The notes under the pieces are model-generated. The model searched no databases. It worked only from the letters and a program-made list of their open reading frames with translations, and had not been told where the DNA came from. This document shows positions 33,590 to 41,226 of a DNA stretch of 64,000 nt, in pieces. The stretch is from assembly GCF_900109205.1 (NCBI RefSeq), contig NZ_FNZB01000001.1:248001-312000 (forward strand), written 5' to 3'. Each line of letters opens with the position of its first letter. Within the stretch, counting starts at the first letter, position 1. This stretch comes from Sphingomonas sp. OV641. GTDB lineage: Bacteria > Pseudomonadota > Alphaproteobacteria > Sphingomonadales > Sphingomonadaceae. A program made the position numbers and the translations under genes.

Positions 33590-34102
33590 ATGAAGTCCTT
33601 AGCCTATCTTGCATTCGCCACTGTCCTGCTCGGCAGCCCAGCCCAGGCGCAGGGCGGGGGAGCGATCCTCGGGCCTTATGCGGCGCGCTGTACGGCGGGA
33701 AACGCTCCTGCGATCCTGGTCAATGTCGTCGGGCTGAAGAGCCGGTCCGGTCAGTTGCGCGTGCGGACCTTTGGTGGTCCGTCCTCCACCTGGTTCGAGA
33801 AGAAGGGGTGGCTGACTCGCGTGGAGGTTCCCACACCGGCGACCGGCCCAATCCGGTTCTGCATGCCTGTCTCAGCGCCGGGCACCTATGCAATCGATCT
33901 GCGCCATGACGTCAGCGGCAACGGAAGCACTGATCGCTCCGATGGCGGGGGCGCGTCCGGCGATCCGAAAGTCACGCTGCTCGATTTCGTGCTCGGGCGC
34001 AAACCGTCGCCCAAGGTGACAGCCGTGCGGGTGGGTAGCGGCGTGACGGAAATCACCGTCACCGCCATGTATCTGCGCAACGGGGCGTTGCGGCCGCTCT
34101 AA
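33590..34102 (+). CDS. DUF2141-family exported protein
   Basis: The ATG at 33590 gives a 170-residue protein with a signal peptide (MKSLAYLAFATVLLGSPAQA) and the DUF2141 pattern: AILVNVVGLKSRSGQLRVRT, PGTYAIDLRHDVSGNGSTD and VTEITVTAMYLRNG at the end. These are small periplasmic beta proteins of unknown function, frequent in sphingomonads. The longer in-frame extension to 33476 runs through noncoding sequence after tRNA-Val. Confidence 0.8.
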   Translation: MKSLAYLAFATVLLGSPAQAQGGGAILGPYAARCTAGNAPAILVNVVGLKSRSGQLRVRTFGGPSSTWFEKKGWLTRVEVPTPATGPIRFCMPVSAPGTYAIDLRHDVSGNGSTDRSDGGGASGDPKVTLLDFVLGRKPSPKVTAVRVGSGVTEITVTAMYLRNGALRPL

Positions 34103-34114
34103 CCAAGGCAGCCT

Positions 34115-34621
34115 TCAGGCCGGCGAAAGTCGGCCTTGAAGGGATGAGATCCGCTCCGCCTGCGCCTTGATGGCGGCTCGAGCTTGATCGGCGGCCTGGG
34201 TGAGTGGTGGGTAATCGGACGCCAGCGACAAGGCGCGCTCACGTGCCAGATCGTCCAGCGTGACGGCGATGTCCGCGGTTGACGAGCGCAGTTCATCCAT
34301 CTCCGCCAAGGCGACATGGGCGTTCAGCCAGGCCTCACTCCCGGCCGCCGCGCCCTTCGCAACGGTGACCAATCGTTCAGCGCGGGAACTTGCCGCCTCG
34401 AACGCGGCGGAGCGTTCCGCGAGCAATCGGGTGGCCTCTGCGATCTTAGCATCCACGGCAGGATCTGGCTTGCTTGCCTCGGTCGTTGCCGCCGCAGCCG
34501 GCTCCTCCAGGCTCTGTGATTCGGCCGGGCGCGGGAGTAGCGATGGATAGCTGGCTGGTGCCGTGCACCCCGTGATCAGCAATCCGGGGACCAAAGACGG
34601 GAGGAAAGCGCGCAAAATCAT
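34115..34621 (-). CDS. Hypothetical lipoprotein with helical domain
   Basis: The 168-residue protein has a lipoprotein signal (SLVPGLLITGCTAPASYPSL, lipobox Cys at about residue 19), a proline-rich tether, then helical heptad-like sequence from residue 55 to the end (VDAKIAEATRLLAERSAAFE, ARAAIKAQAERISSLQGRL). Likely anchored in the outer or inner membrane. Convergent with the DUF2141 gene, 12-base gap. Function unknown. Confidence 0.65.
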   Translation of the reverse strand: MILRAFLPSLVPGLLITGCTAPASYPSLLPRPAESQSLEEPAAAATTEASKPDPAVDAKIAEATRLLAERSAAFEAASSRAERLVTVAKGAAAGSEAWLNAHVALAEMDELRSSTADIAVTLDDLARERALSLASDYPPLTQAADQARAAIKAQAERISSLQGRLSPA

Positions 34622-34702
34622 GGCTCGTGCTTACTTTTTCAAAAAGTAGCCCGCAACGCTCTTGCGCAATCTGAAAGTCGCTTCTATCAGCGCCACTCCA
34701 AC

Positions 34703-34779
34703 GCGCCCGTAGCTCAGCTGGATAGAGCATCAGACTACGAATCTGAGGGTCGGACGTTCGAATCGTTCCGGGCGCGCCA
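34703..34779 (+). tRNA. tRNA-Arg (anticodon ACG), integration site of the element
   Basis: A full 77-base cloverleaf: acceptor GCGCCCG pairs with CGGGCGC, D arm AGCTCAGCTGGATAGAGC, anticodon loop CTACGAA with ACG at 34737-34739, T arm GACGTTCGAATCGTT, encoded CCA at 34777-34779. The reverse strand of its 3' half (34735-34779) is the end of the serine recombinase gene, so this tRNA is very likely the attachment site. The matching direct repeat at the right end would lie beyond the window. Confidence 0.95.
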
Positions 34780-36435
34780 TTTCGGTTCAAAGGCACGAAC
34801 GCCTAGCACCGCCGCCTCTACGCCAGAGGCGGCGGTTAGGGTTCGGAGCAGCTCGCTCCGCAGCCCACGGATGCGGACCTCTTTCCGGCTCACAACCTCG
34901 ACTCGCTGCGCGACCGCGCGAACCTGATCACGGGCGAACGTGCCGTCGCCGTTCCGCAGCTTCTTGCGCAGGGCAGACGCAAACGCGCGCAGACTCTCCG
35001 GCGTGATCGCCGGGCCAATCTTCACGATATGCGCCAATGCGCGCTCGGAGTCGCCCTTGGCCTGGTCGCGAGTCGCGGTCAGCTCGGCGATGCGATCCTT
35101 CAGCGACGGGTCGCTCACGTCGATCACACCGTTCTCAATCGCGTCATAGAGGCGCTTGAGCTTTGCTTCCGCCTCGGTCGCACGCCGCTCAAGATCGGCG
35201 ACATGCTCGCGGCGCTGGTTCACCCACTCGTCGCGGCGTTCGAGGATCTGATCCATCAGAACTTCGAGCCGCGCCGGGTCGAGCAGCCGGGCTTCGAGAT
35301 GGCCGACCACCGCCTCATTGAGACGGTCCATCGGCACGGTGATGCCTGGACAGCCGGTCGCACCCTGCCGCGCCTTCGTCGAGCAGGTGTAATAGCGATA
35401 CTCCCGCCCGACGCTGCTGGTGCCCGTGCGCAGCGTCATGGCGCCGCCGCAGCACGCGCAGAAGCAGATGCCGGTGAGCAGCGTCGGCCCACCCACCGCC
35501 ATCGGCGGCATCATCTTCGGGCTGCGCGCCTTGAGCGAGCGCTGGACCGCCTCGAACTCCGCTTCCGAGACGATCGGCGGCACTTCCATGACCGCGTGCT
35601 CGCTCTCGGGCTTGGGCGTCTTCGTCTTGTGGTCGCGGGTGTTGAAGCGGTGCTGGCCGATATAGGTCGTGCGGGTGAGCACCTGATGCACCGCGCCCAA
35701 GCCCCAGCGCCCGCCGTCGCGGGTGCGGATGTTGTTCTCGTTGAGCCAGGTCGCGATCGACTTGAGGCCCATTGGCCCCCGATTATCGACGCCGTTGAGC
35801 GCCATGCGGTAGATGCGCCGCACCGTCTCGGCCTGGATCGGGTCGATCTCCAGCTTCTTCTTGATCTTCGCGCCCCGCTCCTCCGCCGCAACCACGCGAT
35901 AGCCGATCGGCGCCCGCGCGCCGTTCCAGAAGCCTTGCCGGGCATTCTCCTTCATCGCGCGAAGCGTGTGCTTGCCGTTCTCCTTCGACTGATACTCGTC
36001 GAACAGCGTCATGATCTGGCGCATCATCACGCTCATCGGATCGTCGCCCAGGTCTTGCGTGATCGAGATCAGCCGCACGCCGTTCTTCGCCAGCTTGCGG
36101 ACGTAGAACTCGAACTGGAATTGGTCGCGAAAGAACCGCGAGAAGCTGTGGACGAGAATGACATTGAACGTCGGCGGCTTGACCATCGCCGCTTCGATCA
36201 TCGCCTGGAACGAGGGCCGACGATCATCGGTGGCGGTGTTGCCCGGCTCGACGAACTCGGCCGCGACCGACCACCCCTTGCCGACACAGTAATTCTCCAT
36301 CTGGCGGCGCTGGTCGGGGATCGACAGATCATGTTCCGCCTGGCGCGGCGTTGAAACTCGCAGATAGAGCGCGGCGCGAGCGGTCGCCACGACCGGCGCC
36401 TCATCCTCATCTCGTCGCAGGGCGGCGCTGGTCAT
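34735..36435 (-). CDS. Large serine recombinase (element integrase)
   Basis: This 566-residue protein has the resolvase domain (ALYLRVSTPRQAEHDLSIPD, with the catalytic Ser in RVST; VHSFSRFFRDQFQFE), a recombinase domain (ARAPIGYRVVAAEERGAKIK and the GRWGLGAVHQVLTRTTYIGQ helix), a zinc ribbon (CFCACCGGAMTLRTG ... YYTCSTKARQGATGCPG) and a long coiled coil (about 410-470). Its final codons and TAG stop lie inside tRNA-Arg, giving the tail ARNDSNVRPSDS. GAGGAG precedes the ATG by nine bases. It should integrate and, with a helper, excise the element. Confidence 0.9.
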   Translation of the reverse strand: MTSAALRRDEDEAPVVATARAALYLRVSTPRQAEHDLSIPDQRRQMENYCVGKGWSVAAEFVEPGNTATDDRRPSFQAMIEAAMVKPPTFNVILVHSFSRFFRDQFQFEFYVRKLAKNGVRLISITQDLGDDPMSVMMRQIMTLFDEYQSKENGKHTLRAMKENARQGFWNGARAPIGYRVVAAEERGAKIKKKLEIDPIQAETVRRIYRMALNGVDNRGPMGLKSIATWLNENNIRTRDGGRWGLGAVHQVLTRTTYIGQHRFNTRDHKTKTPKPESEHAVMEVPPIVSEAEFEAVQRSLKARSPKMMPPMAVGGPTLLTGICFCACCGGAMTLRTGTSSVGREYRYYTCSTKARQGATGCPGITVPMDRLNEAVVGHLEARLLDPARLEVLMDQILERRDEWVNQRREHVADLERRATEAEAKLKRLYDAIENGVIDVSDPSLKDRIAELTATRDQAKGDSERALAHIVKIGPAITPESLRAFASALRKKLRNGDGTFARDQVRAVAQRVEVVSRKEVRIRGLRSELLRTLTAASGVEAAVLGVRAFEPKWRARNDSNVRPSDS

Positions 36436-36453
36436 GACGCTTCACTCCTCACT

Positions 36454-36699
36454 TCACGGCAGCGGTCCGAACAGCTTGTCCAGCTCTTGCCGCATATGGC
36501 CTTCGATCGCGCGCAGCTCGGCGTCGCCGATCGGAACCTGCTCCGGCCAATCGTCAGTGACGACGATCGGCCCGTCATCCTCGCGCACCGGACGCGAAGC
36601 CCGGCGCGGCGCGACGCGGTTGGTGTAGTCGTGCAGGTCATGCGGGCTTTCGGCCCAGCGACGAGGCGTGCGGCGGCGGAGCTTGCGCGGAAGGGCCAT
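36454..36699 (-). CDS. Small conserved-looking protein upstream of recombinase
   Basis: An 81-residue protein: basic N-terminus (MALPRKLRRRTPRRWAESPH), then an acidic helical C-terminus (IGDAELRAIEGHMRQELDKL ending FGPLP). It lies 18 bases before the recombinase ATG on the same strand, so it is probably co-transcribed. Size, charge and position would fit a recombination directionality factor or regulator, but no motif proves this. The ribosome site is weak. A competing frame (36432-36821) is arginine/serine-rich shadow. Confidence 0.5.
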   Translation of the reverse strand: MALPRKLRRRTPRRWAESPHDLHDYTNRVAPRRASRPVREDDGPIVVTDDWPEQVPIGDAELRAIEGHMRQELDKLFGPLP

Positions 36700-36781
36700 T
36701 CCGACACGCTGCGTCGCGGCCGCGCCGCGTGCAAAGCCTCTGTCGCGGTGTAGCGCAGATAGGGGCGTGCTGCGGCGGGCG

Positions 36782-37204
36782 TCATGCTTCGCCCCACGGA
36801 TCGACAACCGTAATCCCGCAATCGACGAAATCGCGGACGTTACGAGTCGCCAGCCGCGCACCGCGCGAGCGCACGATGGCGGCAATCTGCGCGTCAATCT
36901 GACTGATCGGCTTGCCACTCTGTTTCCGACCGGCGGCGATCTCGGGGTAGAAAAGCGCCGCGTCGGTATCGAACGGCAGCACGCGCCCTGCCAGATCGAC
37001 ATCGAACATCGGACGTGCGGCCGCGAGCAGATCATCGCGGCGGCGTCCCTCGGGAAGTAGGGCCAGACCGTAGAAGATTTCCGCCTGTGTCAGCGTCGTC
37101 GTAAACACGCCCGCCATCGGCTGCTCGGCGATCCACGCCATGACCCTGGGGTCAGGCTCGCGCCGCATCAGCTCGGAGATGACGTTGGTGTCGAGGACGA
37201 TCAT
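36782..37204 (-). CDS. vapC: VapC/FitB-type PIN-domain toxin
   Basis: The 140-residue PIN-domain ribonuclease has the acidic active-site residues: Asp in MIVLDTNVISELM, Glu in TLTQAEIFYGLALL, and Asp in PISQIDAQIAAIV plus ATRNVRDFVDCGI. It should cleave RNA when not bound by VapB. Its start overlaps the vapB stop by four bases. A toxin-antitoxin pair next to the integrase is common and would stabilise the element. Confidence 0.9.
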   Translation of the reverse strand: MIVLDTNVISELMRREPDPRVMAWIAEQPMAGVFTTTLTQAEIFYGLALLPEGRRRDDLLAAARPMFDVDLAGRVLPFDTDAALFYPEIAAGRKQSGKPISQIDAQIAAIVRSRGARLATRNVRDFVDCGITVVDPWGEA

Positions 37205-37449
37205 TCGCCGAAATCCACCGGCGGCCGGATCGCTTCGCGCGGCATGGGAGGCAGATCGACGCCGCCCAACGGGCCGAACCTTTCACGGATTGCTTGAGCG
37301 AGATTGCGGGGTCGCGCATCGTCTGTGGAGAGCGCCGAGCGCAGGATGTCGCGGGCCTCGTCTTCCATCGAGCGGCCATTGACGGCCGCGCGCACGCGGA
37401 GGCGCTTCTTGATCACATCGTCGATGTTTCGGATCGTCATCACCGCCAT
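37201..37449 (-). CDS. vapB: VapB/FitA-type antitoxin
   Basis: The 82-residue protein has a ribbon-helix-helix N-terminus (TIRNIDDVIKKRLRVRAAVN, GRSMEDEARDILRSAL) and a C-terminal tail (LPPMPREAIRPPVDFGE) that would block the toxin site, as in FitA. The ATG at 37449 is preceded by GGAGG five bases upstream; the ATG at 37461 overlaps that site and is less likely. Overlap with vapC couples their translation. Confidence 0.88.
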   Translation of the reverse strand: MAVMTIRNIDDVIKKRLRVRAAVNGRSMEDEARDILRSALSTDDARPRNLAQAIRERFGPLGGVDLPPMPREAIRPPVDFGE

Positions 37450-37461
37450 GCGGGCCTCCAT

Positions 37462-37474
37462 AAGTCAATGACTT
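37462..37474. promoter_or_regulatory. Palindromic operator candidate for vapBC
   Basis: AAGTCA-A-TGACTT is a perfect 6-bp palindrome with a one-base centre, 13 bases upstream of the vapB start. A further AGTCGA occurs 16 bases on. Antitoxins with ribbon-helix-helix domains usually bind such palindromes to repress their own operon; assignment is by position. Confidence 0.5.
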
Positions 37475-37910
37475 CATATTAGTCGATGCTGTTGAATGTT
37501 GCAAGCTCAGAAGGTTTGGCGCCTCCCTGCGGGACCGCCGCCCTATCTCCGCTCCGCTCCGACCGAGCCCCTCAAGGGTCTCGTCCCTGCCGGGTGACGA
37601 CCGGACTGGCGTGGGGCGCTCGCGCGCCCAATCGGTCAATCCGCCATGCGGATCGGATTCTTCCCGCTGCGGAGATCGGGCCAGGGCTCCGCCAGCCCGA
37701 TCGCGTTGACGGTCGTTGCACTTCCCGCGATGGGGTGGGCGTCGCTTCCCTCTAGGCCCGCCGCGCCAGGCCGCAACGCGCGCAGGCGCGCTTACCTCCT
37801 CTGCGTTCCGGTCCTGCGGATGCTGCCCGGCTCCGCCGGCGGGCCTGCCGGTCGCTCTTTCGCCGCCCACCCCATTCCGGGGTGTGTGTGGTTTTAGAAG
37901 GAGTAGTGTG
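37475..37910. other. Noncoding leader upstream of parB-like gene
   Basis: About 435 bases with no supported gene between vapB and the ParB-like protein. The sequence is very GC-rich. The open frame extending upstream from parB to 37716 is a proline/arginine-rich shadow. The promoters of vapBC (left) and parB (right) must lie here; no clear boxes are visible. Confidence 0.5.
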
Positions 37911-39980
37911 ATGAACGCTGTTACCGAAACCGTAGCCGCCGAGCCCGTGTCGGGCGTCGAGATTTTCGTGCCGCTCGCTAAGCTGAAGAAGTCCCCGCGC
38001 AATGCCCGCAAGGTGCCGCATGGGGAAGCCGCTATCGAGGCGCTGGCCGCTTCGATCCAGCACAAGGGGTTGATCCAGAACCTTGTCGTGGAACCGGAAG
38101 CTAAAGAGGACGGGACGCCGACCGGCTATTATCTCGTCACCGCTGGCGAAGGCCGCAGGCTGGCGATGCTGCTGCGCGTCAAGCGCAAGCAGATCAAGAA
38201 ATCCGAGCCGGTGCGCTGCTGGCTGGATACGGCGAACGACCCCGCCGAGATCAGTCTGGACGAGAACGTGACCCGGACGCCCATGCACCCCGCCGACCAG
38301 TTCGAGCGGTTCGCGGAGCTTTCCAACGACAAGGGTTGGGGGGCGCAGGAGATCGGCGCGCGGTTCGGCGTGTCGGCGGGCGTGGTGAAGCAGCGGCTTC
38401 GCTTGGGCGCTGTCAGCCCGAAGCTGTTGCAGGTTTATCGGGAGGACGGGCTTACGCTGGACCAGCTTATGGCCTTCGCCATCACCGAGGACCACACCCG
38501 GCAGGAGCAGGTTTTCGAGGGTCTGCACCACAATCGCGAGCCGTGGATCATCCGGCGCGACATGACCGCCGCCAACGTGCCCGCCGATGATCGCCGTGCG
38601 GTGTTCGTCGGAGCCGACGCCTATATCGAGGCGGGCGGCAACATCATCCGCGACCTGTTCAGCGAGGACCGGGGCGGGTTCTTCGAGGATGCGAGCTTGC
38701 TTGACATGCTCGCCGCCGAGAAGCTGCGCGAGATCGCGGGCGAGGTTCAGGCCGAGGGCTGGAAATGGGCCGAGGCGCATATCGACTATCCCCACGCCCA
38801 CGGGATGCGGCGCTTCTATCCGCAGACTATCGCCCTGTCCGACGAGGACGAGGCGCGGTTGGAGGCGCTGTCCGCCGAGCATGACGAGCTTGCCGAGGGT
38901 TATTCGTCCTACGACGAGATGTCCGAGGACGTGGCGGCGAAGCTGGAGGCGGTGTCCGACGAGATCGACGCCATTTCCGAGAAGCGTTCCGCCTACGACG
39001 CCAGCGTGATCGCGCATGGCGGCGCGTTCGTCGTGCTTCACCATGACGGCAGTGTCAGGGTCGAGCGTGGTTTCGTCCGTGCCGAGGACGAGGCGCTGGC
39101 GGACCCGCAACCCGAGGACGAAGCCTTCGACCCGAAGGCCGTGGAGGACGAGCAGGCCGAGGACGGCGACGAGGACGTGCAGGAGATCGAGGAAGAGGAC
39201 GAGGAACCGGGCAAGCCGATTTCCGACAGCCTCACCCGCGACCTGTCCGCCCATCGGACGCTGGCCCTTCGCGTGGCGCTTGGCGAGCGGCCCGATCTGG
39301 CGCTGATCGCCCTGACCCACACGCTCACGGCGCAACTGTTCTACAGCTACGCCGAGGCCGGTTGTCTTGAGGTTCGTCCGACCGTGACGCCGCTTGGCAG
39401 CCATGCGGACGGGATCGAGGATACTCCGCTGGCCGCAAAGGCGAACGAGGCCCGCGAGGCATGGGCCGAGCGGATGCCGCGTGATGTTGCGGACCTGTGG
39501 GGCTTCATCGTCGGGCTGGACGATGAGAAGCGGCTGGCGCTGCTGGCGCATTGCGCGTCCCGCACCGTCAACGCGCTGCGCCTGCCGTGGGACCGCAAAC
39601 CCCGGACGCTGCAAACGGCGGACAGGCTGGCGACCGCGCTCGCGCTGGACATGGCGAAGGACTGGACGCCCACCGTGGACAGCTACCTTGGCCGCGTCAC
39701 CAAGGCGCATATCCTTGAAGCCGTCGCCGAAGGCGTTTCCGAGGATGCCGCGCGCCATATCGCGGACAAGAAGAAGCCGGAAATGGCCGAGGCCGCCGAG
39801 CAGCGTCTGGCCGGGAGCGGCTGGCTTCCCGCCGCGCTGCGGACGCCGAAGGCGGAAGCGGAGCAGCCCGCGCCCGTCGAGGTCGAAGAGGTGGGAAGCG
39901 TGGAGCAGCCGTCCGAAGCGGAGGCTCCCGATACCGAAGCGGAGGACGGCGAAGCGTCCTTCGCCGTCGCCGCCGAATAG
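37911..39980 (+). CDS. ParB/RepB/Spo0J-type element protein
   Basis: The 689-residue protein opens with a ParB N-terminal domain (EIFVPLAKLKKSPRNARKVP, IEALAASIQHKGLIQNLVVE, YYLVTAGEGRRLAMLLRVKR, DENVTRTPMHPADQFERFAE) and the KorB-like helix-turn-helix (IGARFGVSAGVVKQRLRLGA). An acidic low-complexity stretch follows at about 390-450, then a poorly conserved C-terminal region. AAGGAG precedes ATG 37911. No parA is adjacent, so it may regulate replication, maintenance or transcription of the element rather than partition. Confidence 0.85.
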   Translation: MNAVTETVAAEPVSGVEIFVPLAKLKKSPRNARKVPHGEAAIEALAASIQHKGLIQNLVVEPEAKEDGTPTGYYLVTAGEGRRLAMLLRVKRKQIKKSEPVRCWLDTANDPAEISLDENVTRTPMHPADQFERFAELSNDKGWGAQEIGARFGVSAGVVKQRLRLGAVSPKLLQVYREDGLTLDQLMAFAITEDHTRQEQVFEGLHHNREPWIIRRDMTAANVPADDRRAVFVGADAYIEAGGNIIRDLFSEDRGGFFEDASLLDMLAAEKLREIAGEVQAEGWKWAEAHIDYPHAHGMRRFYPQTIALSDEDEARLEALSAEHDELAEGYSSYDEMSEDVAAKLEAVSDEIDAISEKRSAYDASVIAHGGAFVVLHHDGSVRVERGFVRAEDEALADPQPEDEAFDPKAVEDEQAEDGDEDVQEIEEEDEEPGKPISDSLTRDLSAHRTLALRVALGERPDLALIALTHTLTAQLFYSYAEAGCLEVRPTVTPLGSHADGIEDTPLAAKANEAREAWAERMPRDVADLWGFIVGLDDEKRLALLAHCASRTVNALRLPWDRKPRTLQTADRLATALALDMAKDWTPTVDSYLGRVTKAHILEAVAEGVSEDAARHIADKKKPEMAEAAEQRLAGSGWLPAALRTPKAEAEQPAPVEVEEVGSVEQPSEAEAPDTEAEDGEASFAVAAE

Positions 39981-39988
39981 CGGCATCA

Positions 39989-40019
39989 GGCCGGGGCCGC
40001 GCGAGCGGTCCCGGCCTTT
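39989..40019 (+). terminator. Terminator 1 after parB-like gene
   Basis: A 12-bp stem (39989-40000 with 40005-40016, one G-T pair) with a GCGA tetraloop is followed by TTTC, nine bases after the parB-like stop. Good intrinsic terminator. Confidence 0.75.
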
Positions 40020-40040
40020 CATTTCGGCCGGCGAAAAATC

Positions 40041-40077
40041 GCGGCCGCGCCCGTTGGGGCGCGGCCGCTTTCGTTTT
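40041..40077 (+). terminator. Terminator 2 after parB-like gene
   Basis: A perfect 12-bp stem (40041-40052 with 40057-40068) and GTTG loop, followed by TTTCGTTTT. It is the strongest intrinsic terminator in the window and lies 20 bases after terminator 1. Confidence 0.85.
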
Positions 40078-40640
40078 GCGAACACGCGATCCTCCCAAGG
40101 GAGGCGCAACGGGTGGCGTATTGACGGGCAGCGTCTTGGCGATCGGTTCGCCGATTGAGCTTGTCACACCCTGGAGGCGGGGTCGCGTCGCGATGACGAT
40201 ACTGCGGTTCAGGGACTGCAAATCCCACGTCGCATTCGATGTATGTTTGTCGAGGTTGCGGGCCGTCGTTTGCGCCCGCCATCCCATGATCGCCTCCGTT
40301 GTCGGTCGTTTGCTGATCGCGGGGTTGAGCACAGCAGCCGTTTTCCGCCTGTCAAGTCGCGAGGTGCGCCAAGGCGTCTGGTTTCGGCTTCGGCATGACC
40401 GCGCGGCCTCTCGATTGGCTTGATCTAACCGGGGCCGGCTTCGCCTTGCTCGGCCTGGTGCAACGCCGCCGCGCGGCTTTTTTCCGCCGCCTTCGGCTTT
40501 GCATCGCGAAACAAAAAAGCCGCGCGTCGCCATCCTCCGCTGCGCTTCGGCCGCAAGCGGTGCGCGCCCGATCATCCCCGCTTCACCGATCGCCATCGAG
40601 GCCGCGGCGGTCGCGGCCCGAGATCGAAAGGAACTTTGAC
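40078..40640. other. Long noncoding leader upstream of DUF736 gene
   Basis: About 560 bases without a well-supported gene. On the minus strand a GGAGG site precedes ATG codons at 40287 and 40282, but both frames run through low-complexity sequence into the terminators or parB, and a TTGACA at 40355-40350 lacks a good -10. The right part holds the long inverted repeat at 40470-40526. The DUF736 promoter is presumably here. Confidence 0.5.
40470..40526. repeat. Perfect 14-bp inverted repeat with T/A runs
   Basis: CGCGCGGCTTTTTT (40470-40483) and AAAAAAGCCGCGCG (40513-40526) are exact inverted copies around a 29-base spacer that has its own GCCG-CCTT-CGGC stem. Each arm ends in six T/A, so it could terminate in either direction or act as a regulated leader hairpin 115 bases before DUF736. 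Confidence 0.7.
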
Positions 40641-40940
40641 ATGGCGACCATCGGCACCTTCACCCAGGCGGCCAACGGCTCCTTCACCGGAACCATCAAG
40701 ACGCTCACCCTCAACGCCAAGGCCACCCTCCGGCCGATCGACAAGGAGAGCGAGAAAGCCCCCGACTACCGCCTCGCGGTCGGTTCGGTCGAGTGCGGCG
40801 CGGGATGGAAGAAGACCAGCCGCGAGAACCGCGAATACATCTCGGTCAAGCTGGACGATCCCACCTTCCCGGCCCCGATCTACGCCACCCTGTCCGAGAC
40901 GGACACCGCCGGCGAATATGCGCTGATCTGGTCGCGCTGA
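40641..40940 (+). CDS. DUF736-family protein (copy 1)
   Basis: The 99-residue protein fits DUF736: MATIGTFTQAANGSFTGTIK, APDYRLAVGSVECGAGWKK, EYISVKLDDPTFPAPIYATL. These small soluble proteins are almost confined to conjugative plasmids and ICEs; biochemical role unknown. AAAGGAA precedes the ATG. It is a single-gene unit with its own leader and terminator. A second, divergent copy is at 45294. Confidence 0.9.
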   Translation: MATIGTFTQAANGSFTGTIKTLTLNAKATLRPIDKESEKAPDYRLAVGSVECGAGWKKTSRENREYISVKLDDPTFPAPIYATLSETDTAGEYALIWSR

Positions 40941-40951
40941 CCCCGACACGG

Positions 40952-40978
40952 CGCCCCGCTCCTTCGGAGCGGGGCGTC
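40952..40978 (+). terminator. Terminator after DUF736 copy 1
   Basis: A perfect 11-bp stem (40952-40962 with 40966-40976) with a TTC loop, beginning 12 bases after the stop, followed by TCTTC. The T tract is weak but the stem is strong. Confidence 0.7.
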
Positions 40979-41226
40979 TTCGCGCGTTTGTCTCGTCGGT
41001 TTTCAAAGCGGACGGGCCAATCGGCCCGGCATGTTGTCGGAGGTGCTTGGGGCGCTGCCCCGGCGCACTTCAAGCAGCTTCCGCCCAGCTTCCTCCACGC
41101 GCGAGCGCGTTCCGTGCAGCCGGTTCCCCGCGAAGCCGCTTTCCGTTTGCACCCCCGGTCTCGCCGACGGGCAGGGTTTCAGCGCGGCGCTCCGCTGCGC
41201 GGAAACCCAAGCCCAAGGAGGCCAAA

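Noticed and set aside
34446..34796. Minus-strand open frame reading through tRNA-Arg (product with GTIRTSDPQIRSLMLYPAEL)
   Set aside because: This is the antisense of the tRNA gene joined to the real lipoprotein gene in another frame; a well-known spurious prediction type.
37752..40109. 785-codon minus-strand open frame opposite the ParB-like gene
   Set aside because: Shadow of a GC-rich gene: it mirrors parB, has biased Arg/Leu/His composition and no ribosome site, while the plus-strand gene has clear ParB motifs.
40019..40287. Minus-strand small open frames with a GGAGG site before ATG 40287/40282
   Set aside because: Both frames run through terminators or into parB and show no family likeness; the TTGACA upstream has no fitting -10.
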